Shown here piece after piece: positions 35,508-47,400 of a stretch of 64,000 nt of DNA. A model generated the notes under the pieces. The model had not been told where the DNA came from and made no database searches. It saw only the letters and a program-made list of their open reading frames with translations. The translations under genes and the position numbers were made by a program. The DNA lies in contig CP136066.1 in NCBI GenBank assembly GCA_032622095.1, forward strand, positions 109,823,319-109,887,318, given 5' to 3'. Positions within the stretch are counted from its first letter, which is position 1. Each line of letters starts with the position of its first letter. This stretch comes from Siphonodentalium dalli. Its lineage: Eukaryota; Mollusca; Scaphopoda; Gadilida; Siphonodentaliidae.

Positions 35508-36600
35508 ATGCCGAACATGGAATGTTGTTTAAGGTAAGTTCCATCCGTGTGGTCGTTAGATAACAAAGGAGGTCATTGATATAGATTATATAGCAGACAG
35601 GTGATATTATACCCCTTGTCGTGTTCCTTGGCGAATAGAAAAGGAATTTGACAGGCATCCATTGTAGCGCACTTGACTTGTTATATCACTGTATATACAA
35701 TGTAGCATGCAAACGGCTTTTATTGAGAAAACGAGGCGAAGGAACTTGAATAGGAGGCCAGTATTCCATACTAGAAGACTACGTAGATGTTGGAATTGTT
35801 TTCTCGTACATATGAAATTGCCTCATGGGAGAAAAAAGTTGTCACGTTGCACCTTACTCATGTTTAAATTATGTAACTCATTTGATAATACAGCCATGTT
35901 GTCGCTATCCACAAATGGCCTTAGAAATACACATTCGAAGAGATTGTATTCACGGGAAGTTGGGATATCGCAGGGTAACTATCTGGAAGAGTAGCTGGCT
36001 TCGGTGCTCATTTGTACAGTGGAACGATAATTCCGGCTTTTTGTGATGTGGGATTCCATTCGAGTTCGAGGAAGGAGTTGAACAGTTTGCACAAACATAA
36101 CAATAGTGAATCAGATCCTTGCTGTATATGTTCATTTGTTATGGCGTCATGACAGCTTGCTTTGCCAGATTTGAGCCTTTGTATTACAATATGTATTTAT
36201 TCGCACGTTATGGACTTCCCAAGCAAGGAACATGCACTTTCTCTTGTACTTAAGAACTCTGATAACTGATAGCAGAGGGTGTTCCGTGGATACATATTAA
36301 TAGGGGTGGGCTATTCGCGTTTACTTATGTGTGAACATAAGGCTTGTGAACAAACAACAACTTTGGCTTGCTTGATTTAATTCAATAGTTGAGTAAAATA
36401 TATACGGTTGCATTTTAAAATCAAACGTCCCACCACACCTTGGTGGAATTCGAATAAACGAAATGATTATATGTATGACCCGTATACCTCGGTTTTACAA
36501 GGCTTCGTTGAAGTTCCTATACCAGTTGGAGATAGACCGAAAGTGGTTTCGATTTCTATGATAAATCGAAAATACACTCTTAAAAACATACAATAAAACT
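35508..36600. other. Intergenic, nothing recognised
   Basis: ORFs of 60-95 codons on both strands (for example 35707-35994) have no recognisable domain. No repeats were noted. Confidence 0.4.
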
Positions 36601-36729
36601 TAAAGTGTGCCCAAAAGTCCCGTTGTTATAGTATTTAACACTAAAACCTCCTAAAATCTGATGGTCCTCATGCGATGCTATGCTTTAAAAAGTTACATCC
36701 ATATTGTCCTATGTGCCGAATCCACCATT

Positions 36730-37060
36730 CGTATGGCGTTTAGAACAGAATGGAACTAAATTCTCAATTTCAAATTGTTCTAAATGACAAATTATCTCCT
36801 AGTATTGTACTTAGAACAAGGTGGAACTTTATATATTCTCGACATGGAGCACATAGGACAAAGTAGAGATGCGAGTTGCAAACGCACATAGCACAAGTCG
36901 GTCCGCAACTACATAGACTTTGGAGCACAACGGACAAGAAAGAAATGGCTATTGTGAGATTAGTATGCAGGATCCATTGTTGGGACCGCGATCATCTTGT
37001 AGTTACAACAATACCCCATACGACGTTTCGTACCAAATGTCACTTAGGACAGTTTGGAAC
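36730..37060. repeat. Degenerate short repeats beside the gypsy relic
   Basis: The motif 'TTAGAACA(a/g)(a/g)(g)TGGAACT' and looser forms ('cataggacaaagt', 'cttaggacagtttggaact') recur about every 30-60 bp. It could be a 3' untranslated or LTR-internal repeat of the adjacent retroelement. No LTR boundary can be fixed. Confidence 0.4.
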
Positions 37061-39464
37061 TCGGGGCACGATTTAAAGGCTGATAATGTTTTATGTACTT
37101 AATTTTTCGAGTAAAAAATACACCAGACTCTGTATTTACCACTTCAAAGACATTTGAGCCTAACGCTCGAATAACCACATATTTTGTTGGCCCAAACTGA
37201 GGAGTTAATTTACTCTGCTTGAAATTAGCCAACATCAAATTATCACCCACTTTAACTCCATGACCAGGTTTAACATTGCGTTTTCGGTCAGTATAATCCT
37301 TCATATTATCTGAGTAACATTTGAAACTTTACTACTATCTGAAAAAAACACCTTTATTGACTTAGAGGGAGATACTTCTGAACCTAACTTCATTACTGGT
37401 AGCTTTGTCTTAATTTCTCTCCCCATTAATAACAAGCTTGGTGTTTCTCCAGTTGCCCAGTACGGTGTTGTCCGAAATGCCATGAGAATATTGGGAAGTT
37501 TCTTTTGCCAGCTTTCAGCTGACCGTATTGCTTTCTTAAGATATCTGTGGAACGTCTCAATTTTCCCAATGCTTCTCTGGTAATACGGCGATGACTTTAA
37601 ATGTTTTATATCGCACAATTTCAGAAACTCTTGAAATTCATGCCCAACATACATCGTGGCATTGTCCGATAACAATTCAACTGAATATCCAAATCTACTG
37701 AAAACTTCCGTAAGTTTCTCAATGATAGACTTTGATGTTATATTCCGAAGTACAAGAGCTTCTGGATATGAAACATAATAATCAATTACAGTTAAAATGT
37801 TCTTATTATCTATTGGTCCCACTAGATCAATGGCAATATTTTCCCATGGTGAGCCTGGAAACTCACTGACTTGAAGAGGTTGATCAGGTCTCAAAGGTTG
37901 ATTTTGTGCACAAATCTGACACACTTCCACAAATTGCTCAATATATTTGTAAATTCCATGCCAATAAAATCTTGGACGTAACAGTTGCTTTGTTCTGACA
38001 ATGCCCTGATGTGTCTCATGTGCTACTTTCACAATTCGATTTTGCAAGGCTTTTGGAACAACAATTCTAGTACCCATCAAAACTAATGAGTCAACACATG
38101 TAAGTACATGCTTAATCTTTTCAAATAGCCTAAAATAATTTGAGATTTGTTTTGGCCACATTTAAGGATAGTTATCACATCCCGCAGTGTTTCATCATTC
38201 TGTGAAGCCACTCTGATCTCTTCACAAGTTACAGATTTAAGACCCTTGCTCTGCACACATACCATAAATTCCACATAGTCATCTTCCAAACTACTACTTG
38301 TAGTAGGAAACACATTCCCAGTATCGCAGGTAGGCACATGAAGTCTGCAAAGCATATCTGCACTGCTAATTTTACCAGGAATGCACTCCATTGTATAATA
38401 AAACGGTAACAGTCGCTAGCCTAAGCTCTGTTTTCGAATAGGTAATTGGTGTGGTTTTAGCAAGTGCATTACAGGTTTGTTGTCAGTTTGCAGAATAAAA
38501 TGCCTGCCATACAAATACATATAGAAACTTCCAACTGCCCACACACATCCAAGAGTTTCCCGCTCAATTTGAGAGTACTGTTGTTCAGTAGGTGTTAGTG
38601 AGCGGCTCGCATAAGCGACTGGTTTTCGTGATCCATCCGACTGTTGTTGCAGAATCAATGCTCCAACACCAACTGGTGATACATCACAAACAAGATATGT
38701 TTTTGCATCTGGTGAATAAAATGCTAAGCATGGCTGGGAATTTGGCTAGTGCTACCTTGACTGCTTCAAATGTCTGTGAAACTGAAAGATCCCATGTCCA
38801 GGGTGTGTCCTTATGTCTCAACCTTCTAAGAGGTTCAGTCATGGTCGCATAGTTAGGAATAAATTTCACCAAGAACCCTGTAGAACCAAGGAATGATCGC
38901 AGCTCGGAAACATTTTTCGGGGTCGGTGCATTCACGATTTCAGAAACTTTTTCCGGGTCTGGCTGAATTCCTGCATCCCCCGAAATAACATGACCCAGAA
39001 AGTTTACACGTCGAAGGTTAAACTGACATTTATCTCTGTTCAGTTTGAGAATTCTGTTGTGGAACCTTTGAAATACTGCTTCCAGACGGGATGCCAATTG
39101 TTCTTCTGATTGTGCATGGCAAATCAGATCATCCATGTACCAAACTATACATTCCAGTCCAAAAAGAATGTCCTGCATTGCTTTCATATACGCATCCGGG
39201 CTACATGCCAATCCAAATGCTGTTCTTCAGAAACGGTAACAACCCTTGTGATTAATAAATTTGGTTGCATTTATTTAGTCAGGGTGCAGAGCGAGTTGAT
39301 AAAACGATTTGTTTTGCATCTAGTTTTGCAAACACGCAGGATCCATTCATTTGGTGAAGAAGTTGGGAAAAAAAACCATGGGAGCCTGGAGCCCTTTGAA
39401 TGTGACAGTCAGCCCTCCCCAAACCCCATCCCTGACCTGGACAACACCAATTGTGTATCTTCAA
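37044..39464 (-). pseudogene. Ty3/gypsy retrotransposon pol relic (RT-RNase H-integrase)
   Basis: The domains run in the gypsy order on the minus strand. Reverse transcriptase covers 39464-38684, with the VFAKLDAK segment, FGLACSPDAY and the catalytic YMDD. RNase H covers about 38720-38416 (VCDVSPVGVGAL, YASRSLTPTEQQYSQIERET, LQTDNKPV). Then come a linker (GKISSADMLCRL) and integrase from about 38060 (AHETH and CQIC zinc ligands; DDE residues in AIDLVG, LLSDNAT and KIETFH). A GPF/Y-like tail ends it (KLTPQFGPTKYVV, to 37044). It is dead: in-frame stops lie in the RT near 39225-39280, and frameshifts lie at about 38700, 38400, 38140 and 37303. No gag, protease or LTR is recognised, so it is also truncated at 5'. 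Confidence 0.9.
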
Positions 39465-39533
39465 ACAACATAATTAGGTTCCCTGTGTCATATAGGATGA
39501 GTAGATATAAGTTGGAATGAATTCGGTTACTGT

Positions 39534-39605
39534 CGCTGTGGCCGTTGGGGCACATTTAGTGTGAACCTCTTAGCGGTTCACACAATCTGCCGAACGACCA
39601 CAGCG
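39534..39605. other. 72 bp stem-loop, precursor-like
   Basis: CGCTGTGG and GTGTGAACC pair with CCACAGCG and GGTTCACAC around a 7-base loop. There are extra short helices (CGTT/AACG, GGCA/TGCC) and small internal loops between. Length and shape suit a microRNA-like precursor, but the mature arms match no family I remember. A transposon-derived hairpin is equally possible. Confidence 0.35.
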
Positions 39606-39639
39606 CTATACCCTTCAATAAATATACTCAAGCTACATT

Positions 39640-40470
39640 CTTTTCTTAACAATATTTCCCGCAATCACTAGCCTAGTTGATGAATAAGCGAATACATCTA
39701 TTATCTTATGTAAAAATGTCAATTAGTCCACGAATGTATGGCTTAAGTTTAATGGCCCCCCAAATAATCAATTTTCAGAACTATATACACAAGAAATATA
39801 TAAATTAGTAATACAAGGCTTTATTTAAATAATCATGAATGAATGCCCCCATACTATGGCATCCACGGGGATACTCTTTTGTTCAGCAAGAGCGTGATCG
39901 CACCCAGATCTATATAACAGCACAGTGAAGGAGACGGATCGTTGTGTGCATAGTAATTGTTCTGGTAGGGGAGCAGTACTCCGTAACAGTTCAGTCCATC
40001 ACACAATACACTACCGGAGGTTAGTATTATTATGTTCAATACATTTCACGAAAAATTGAGTTTAATCTTCACATAAATTAGGTATCAATGACATTACATT
40101 TCAAAATTATCCGAATTTATATATTGCATAAATGAGTTAACTTTCCAAAATTTATTGGAATTTATTGTCGGATTTACGCTTAAATAAATTTCTAAATTCA
40201 ATGTAATTACAGGCAACATAAATGCCAATAAATTTCGAAAATTATGCACGTTTACTCTGAATAAATTGTTATTGGAATTGTAAATGTTGACAATTGTAGA
40301 CATTTATGCAATTGAACCGTGGGTAAATTTGACAATTTCCACATTTATCCCGACGTTTATTCGCGATTATATTTGATTGTATTGAAGGAATGATCTTCAT
40401 GGATCTGTGGTCCCAAAGAACGTGATAATAACGAACATCCATTGTGTGAATCATAACGACGACGAGAACC
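39640..40470. other. Intergenic, very AT-rich
   Basis: Multiple 'aataaatttc' and 'aatttattg' phrases occur at 40100-40330. No gene was seen. Confidence 0.45.
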
Positions 40471-40471
40471 A

Positions 40472-43262
40472 CGAATGTGTATGTCTGTGGTGTTTCTCTC
40501 CATCGAATGTGTATGTCTGTGGTGTTTCTCTCCATCGAATGTGTATGTCTGTGGTGTTTCTCTCCATCGAATGTGTATGTCTGTGGTGTTTCTCTCCATC
40601 GAATATGTATGTCTGTGGGTTTTCTCTCCATCGAATGTGTATGTCTGTGGGGTTTTCTCTCCATCGAATGTGTATGTCTGTGGGGTTTCTCTCCATCGAA
40701 TGTGTATGTCTGTGGGGTTTCTCTCCATCGAATGTGTATGTCTGTGGGTTTTCTCTCCATCGAATGTGTATGTCTGTGGGTTTTCTCTCCATCGAATGTG
40801 TATGTCTGTGGGTTTTCTCTCCATCGAATGTGTATGTCTGTGGGTTTTCGCTCCATCGAATGTGTATGTCTGCGGGTTTTCTCTCCATCGAATGTGTATG
40901 TCTGTGGGTTTTCTCTCTATCGAATGTGTATGTCTGTGGGTTTCTCTCCATCGAATGTGTATGTCTGTGGGTTTTCTCTCCATCGAATGTGTATGTCTGC
41001 GGGTTTTCTCTCCATCGAACGTGTATGTCTGCGGGTTTTCTCTCCATCGAATGTGTATGTCTGCGGGTTTTCTCTCCATCGAATGTGTATGTCTGTGGGT
41101 TTTCTCTCCATCGAATGTGTATGTCTGTGGGTTTTCTCTCCATCGAATGTGTATGTCTGCGGGTTTTCTCTCCATCGAATGTGTATGTCTGTGGGTTTTC
41201 TCTCCATCGAATGTGTATGGCTGCGGGTTTTCTCTCCATCGAATGTGTATGTCTGTGGGTTTTCTCTCCATCGAATGTGTATGTCTGTGGGTTTTCTCTC
41301 CATCGAATGTGTATGTCTGCGGGTTTTCTCTCCATCGAATGTGTCTGTCTGCGGGTTTTCTCTCCACCGAATGAGTGTGTCTGTGGGTTTTCTCTCCATC
41401 GAATGTGTATGTCTGCGGGTTTTCTCTCCATCGAATGTGTATGTCTGTGGGTTTTCTCTCCATCGAATGTGTATGTCTGTGGGTTTTCTCTCCATCGAAT
41501 GTGTATGTCTGCGGGTTTTCTCTCCATCGCATGTGTATGTCTGCGAGTTTTCTCTCCATCGAATGTGTATGTCTGTGGGTTTTCTCTCCATCGAATGTGT
41601 ATGTCTGTGGGTTTTCTCTCCATCGAATGTGTATGTCTGCGGGTTTTCTCTCCATCGCATGTGTATGTCTGCGGGTTTTCTCTCCATCGAATGTGTGTGT
41701 GTGCGGGTTTTCTCTCCATCGAATGTGTATGTCTGCAGGTTTTCTCTCCATCGCATGTGTATGTATGTGGGTTTTCTCTCCATCGAATGTGTATGTCTGT
41801 GGGTTTTCTCTCCATCGAATGTGTATGTCTGTGGGTTTTCTCTCCATCGAATGTGTATGTCTGCGGGTTTTTTCTCCATCGAATGTGTAGGTCTGTGGGT
41901 TTTCTCTCTATCGAATGTGTATGTCTGTGGGGTTTCTCTCCATCGAATGTGTATGTCTGTGGGTTTTCTCTCCATCGAATGTGTATGTCTGCGGGTTTTC
42001 TCTCCATCGAATGTGTATGTCTGTGGGTTTTCTCTCCATCGAATGTGTATGTCTGTGGGTTTTCTCTCCATCGAATGTGTATGTCTGCGGGTTTTCTCTC
42101 CATCGAATGTGTCTGTCTGCGGGTTTTCTCTCCACCGAATGAGTGTGTCTGTGGGTTTTCTCTCCATCGAATGTGTATGTCTGCGGGTTTTCTCTCCATC
42201 GAATGTGTATGTCTGTGGGTTTTCTCTCCATCGAATGTGTATGCCTGTGGGTTTTCTCTCCATCGAATGTGTATGTCTGCGGGTTTTCTCTCCATCGCAC
42301 GTGTATGTCTGCGAGTTTTCTCTCCATCGAATGTGTATGTCTGTGGGTTTTCTCTCCATCGAATGTGTATGTCTGTGGGTTTTCTCTCCATCGAATGTGT
42401 ATGTCTGCGGGTTTTCTCTCCATCGCATGTGTATGTCTGCGGGTTTTCTCTCCATCGAATGTGTGTGTGTGCGGGTTTTCTCCCCATCGAATGTGTATGT
42501 CTGCAGGTTTTCTCTCCATCGCATGTGTATGTGTGTGGGTTTTCTCTCCATCGAATGTGTATGTCTGTGGGTTTTCTCTCCATCGAATGTGTATGTCTGT
42601 GGGTTTTCTCTCCATCGAATGTGTATGTCTGCGGGTTTTCTCTCCATCGAATGTGTATGTCTGTGGGTTTTCTCTCCATCGAATGTGTATGTCTGTGGGT
42701 TTTCTCTCTATCGAATGTGTATGTCTGTGTGTTTTCTCTCCATCGAATGTGTATGTCTGCGCGTTTTCTCTCCATCGAATGTGTATGTCTGTGGATTTTC
42801 TCTCCATCGAATGTGTATGTCTGTGGGTTTTCTCTCCATCGAATGTGTATGTCTGCGGGTTTTCTCTCCATCGAATGTGTGTCTGTGGGTTTTCTCTCCA
42901 TCGAATGTGTATGTCTGCGGGTTTTCTCTCCATCGAATGTGTGTCTGTGGGTTTTCTCTCTATCGAATGTGTATGTCTGTGGGGTTTCTCTCCATCGAAT
43001 GTGTATGTCTGTGGGTTTTCTCTCTATCGAATGTGTGTCTGTGGGTTTTCTCTCTATCGAATGTGTGTCTGTGGGTTTTCTCTCCATCGAATGTGTATGT
43101 CTGTGGGTTTTCTCTCCATCGAATGTGTATGTCTGTGGGTTTTCTCTCCATCGAATGTGTCTGTCTGCGGGTTTTCTCTCTATCGAATGTGTGTGTATGT
43201 GGGTTTTCTCTCCATCGAATGTGTGTGTCTGTGGGTTTTCTCTCCATCGAATGTGTATGTCA
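40472..43262. repeat. 32 bp minisatellite, about 87 units
   Basis: The unit is GAATGTGTATGTCTGTGGGT followed by TTTCTCTCCATC. Most units differ only by TGTGG/TGCGG and by occasional CATCGC or CTATCG variants. A few 30 bp units lie near the right end. A block carrying rare variants (for example CCACCGAATGAG at 41364 and 42132; TGCGAG and TGCAGG variants) recurs at an offset of exactly 768 bp, i.e. 24 units. Because 32 is not a multiple of 3 and the unit has no stop in most frames, very long ORFs open on both strands. They are not called as genes. Confidence 0.97.
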
Positions 43263-43289
43263 AGGAAATTTATCATTAGAAACTGAGCC

Positions 43290-44463
43290 ACAACGGAGAA
43301 ACGTATGACGTCATATGCGAACTTTATTGAATATTTATTAGTTGTAATGCATATTGTGTTTTCAGTACGACCTTATATCACACATGTAGCATGTTTCGAT
43401 AGCAACTGTATAAGCTTACATTATGCGAATTGGTGACCGCCGAGCCAGAGTGCAATATAGAGTTCGGTCCCCTGCTATACTGGACTTGCGTAACAGTGCG
43501 AGCTCAGTCTGATCGTGAAAACGGTAAAAAGAATGTGACACGTGACCGTCTAACAATTAAATACGAACACTTGCTTTTCGCACAAAACTGATCGTTTCAC
43601 CCAAACCTTGGGTGTTTATTTCACACCATTTTCTGGGATAACCTGTGTGTCGACTGAGAACCTATGTGCCAATTGAGGAGAACACGCGAAGGATTTGTGT
43701 AAATGTTAGCCCAAACGACATTTCGAAGTAACGACTGCTTTGTTGTTTATTTCGAGGAATAATACCGCATCATATGAATTCAGCCCAAATATATTGACAG
43801 GTGTCAAGGGTCTAACTCTATACTGAGCAATAAAAAACTAATATAATAAATACCGAGTATATTTAATTTTAACGCCAATGGGTCGTTTATGTGCGTTTAA
43901 GAGTGTATTTATGCTTAAAGCAAAGTGAAATAACGATCTTAAAATGAATTGGCCGGTATATTTTATTAGTTATCAGGGTTACCAGGGTCGTAGTTGCATA
44001 AATTACAATATATCTTATTTTTATGCTAAGATAATTGCGTGGTTATATGTTGTAGCTTGATCGGTATCGATCGGTATTGAGGTTAACACAAATCCCATAT
44101 ATGGAAATTCTAAATATGGAAAGTGACTTGCGCATGCGCAAAACAGATACAATGGTTTTCCTAAAAACGAAGCAATGAACAACAAACACCGACCCAGTTA
44201 AATAACGACATTAGATAGCGGTGTATTGCGTCTTTAAGAGTGTGTTGATATCTAAATCATGTGATTAACTAATTAAAAATTATTTCGACTACATATTTCC
44301 GATAATTATCAGGTCCGCAGTTCTATCATGAAACAAAATTTGTAGAGACTTTAATTGCTTGGTAATTATTGAGATTGCAGTTTCCTTATATGGCAACTCC
44401 TTATTTGGAATTTTCTTGCGCATGCGCAGAAATGATAGAATTTCATGAAGACGTCGCCATTTT
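43290..44463. other. Intergenic with a diverged ~300 bp duplication
   Basis: The segment ending 'cttgcgcatgcgcaaaacag' (about 44130) and that ending 'cttgcgcatgcgcagaaatg' (about 44412) are preceded by related AT-rich sequence ('ccttatatgg/ccatatatgg'; 'tttaagagtgt'). No ORF was seen. Confidence 0.45.
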
Positions 44464-47400
44464 TAGCTCAACTTTACTTTGTAAAGTTTGAGCTATTGCC
44501 ATGGCTTTGTCGTCCGTCGTCCGTGTGTGCGTGTGTGCGTGTGTGCGTGTGTGCGTGTGTACGTAACGCGTCAACAATAGAGGCTACAGGTCGTACCTTT
44601 GATCGGATCATTATGAAATTTGTCATAGCTGTTGACATCAACATTTGTACCGGAATGATTCATTTTGGGGTCATACGGAAAAAAAACATGGCCGCCAGCG
44701 GCCATCTTAGATTTCAAAGTTCAATCCATTAGCACGGGCTACAGGCCGTACTGTTCGTCTGATCGTCATGAAATTTGTCATGGATGTTAATATTGACATG
44801 TAGATGGGAACGAGTAATTTTGGGGTCATTCGGCCAAAAAACATGGCCGCCAGCAGTCATCTTCGATTTTACTCTTTGCATGACTAAATCCTTTAGCACG
44901 GGCTACAGGTCGTACCTTTAGTCAGATCGTCATAAAATTTGTCATGGATGTTAACAATGACATGTAGATGGGAACGAGTCATTTTTGGGTTATTCGGGCA
45001 AAAAACATGGCCGCCAGCAGCCATCTTGGATTTTACTCTTTGTATGACTAAATCCTTTAGCACGGGCTACAGGTCGTACCTTTAGTCTGATAATCATGAA
45101 ATTTATCATGGCTGTTGAAATTGGAATGTAGATGGGAACGAGACATTTTGGGGTCATTCGGACAAAAAACATGGCCGCCAGTGGCCATCTTTGTTTTCAA
45201 AATTCAATCCATTAGCACGGGCCACAGGTCGCACTGTTCGTCTGATCGTCATGAAATTTGTCATGGATGTTAATATTGACATGTAGATGGGAACGAGTAA
45301 TTTTGGGGTCATTCGGCCCAAAAACATGGCCGCCAGCAGCCATCTTGGATTTTACTCTTTGTATGACTAAATTCTTTAGCACGGGCTACAGGTCGTACCT
45401 TTAGTCTGATCATCATCAAATTTGTCATGGATGTTAACAATGACATGTAGATTGGAACGAGTCATTTTGGGGTTCAATCGGCCAAAAAACATGGCCGCCA
45501 GCAGCCGTCTTGGATTTTACTCTTTGCATGACTAAATCCTTTAGCACGGGCTACAGGTCCTACTTTTAGTCTGATCATCATAAAATTTGTCAAGAATGTT
45601 AATAATGACATGTAGATGGGAACGAGTCATTTTGGGGTCATTCGGCCAAAAAACATGGCCGTCAGCAGCCATCTTGGATTTTACTCTTTGTATGACTAAA
45701 TCCTTTAGCACGGGCTACAGGTCGTACCTTTAGTCTGATCATTATAAAATTTGTCATGGCTGTTGATATTGGAATGTAGATGGGAACGAGTCATTTTGGG
45801 GTCATTCGGACAAAAAACATGGCCGCCAGCGGCCATCTTGGATTTCAAAATTTAATCCATTAGCACGGGCCACAGGTCGTACTGATTGTCTGATCATCAT
45901 GAAATTTGTCATGGATGATAATATTTACATGTAGATGGGAACGAGTAATTTTGGGGTCATTCGGCCAAAAAACATGGCCACCAGCAGCCATCTTAGATTT
46001 TACTCTTTGTATGACTAAATTCTTTATCACGGGCTGCAGGTCGTACCTTTAGTCTGATCATCATAAAATTTGTCATGGATGTTAACAATGACATGTAGAT
46101 GGGAACGAGTAATTTTGGGGTCAATCGGCCAAAAAACATGGTCGCCAGCAGCCATCTTGGATTTTACTCTTTGTATGACTAAATCCTTTAGCACGGGCTA
46201 CAGGTTGTATCTTTAGTCTGATCATCATAAAAATTTTCATGAATGTTAATAATGACATGTAGATGGGAACGAGTCATTTTGGGGCCATTCGGCCAAAAAA
46301 GATGGCCGCCAGCAGCCATCTTGGATTTTACTCTTTGTATGACTAAATCCTTTAGCACGGGCTACAGGTCGTACCTTTAGTCAGATCGTCATAAAATTTG
46401 TCATGGATGTTAACAATGACATGTAGATGGGAACGAGTCATTTTTGGGTTATTCGGGCAAAAAACATGGCCGCCAGCAGTCATCTTGGATTTTACTCTTT
46501 GTATGACTAAATCCTTTAGCACGGGCTACAGGTCGTACCTTTAGTCTGATAATCATGAAATTTATCATGGTTGTTGAAATTGGAATGTAGATGGGAACGA
46601 GTCATTTTGGGGACATTCGGACAAAAAACATGGCCGCCAGTGGCCATCTTTGTTTTCAAAATTCAATCCATTAGCACGGGCCACAGGTCGCACTGTTCGT
46701 CTGATCGTCATGAAATTTGTCATGGATGTTAATATTGACATGTAGATGGGAACGAGTAATATTGGGGTCATTCGGCCCAAAAACATGGCCGCCAGCAGCC
46801 ATCTTGGATTTTACTCTTTGTATGACTAAATTCTTTAGCACGGGCTACAGGTCGTACCTTTAGTCTGATCATCATCAAATTTGTCATGGATGTTAACAAT
46901 GACATGTAGATTGGAACGAGTCATTTTGGGCTCAATCGGCCAAAAAACATGGCCGCCAGCAGCCGTCTTGGATTTTACTCTTTGCATGACTAAATCCTTT
47001 AGCACGGGCTACAGGTCCTACTTTTAGTCTGATCATCATAAAATTTGTCAAGAATGTTAATAATGACATGTAGATGGGAACGAGTCATTTTGGGGTCATT
47101 CGGCCAAAAAACATGGCCGCCAGCAGCCGTCTTGGATTTTACTCTTTGCATGACTAAATCCTTTAGCACGGGCTACAGGTCCTACTTTTAGTCTGATCAT
47201 CATAAAATTTGTCAAGAATGTTAATAATGACATGTAGATGGGAACGAGTCATTTTGGGGTTATTCGGCCAAAAAAGATGGCCGCCAGCAGCCATCTTGGA
47301 TTTTACTCTTTATATGACTAAATACTTTAGCACGGGCTACAGGTCGTACCTTTAGTCAGATCGTCATAAAATTTGTCATGGATGTTAACAATGACATGTA

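Noticed and set aside
40472-43262. CRISPR-like regular 32 bp repeat
   Set aside because: Units are directly adjacent with no spacers, the genome is eukaryotic and there are no cas genes. It is a minisatellite.
40407-43308. ORFs of 959, 946 and 943 codons overlapping on both strands
   Set aside because: They arise from a 32 bp tandem unit without stops; the same DNA is open in several frames on both strands, has no conserved domain, and unit-length changes would shift the frame.
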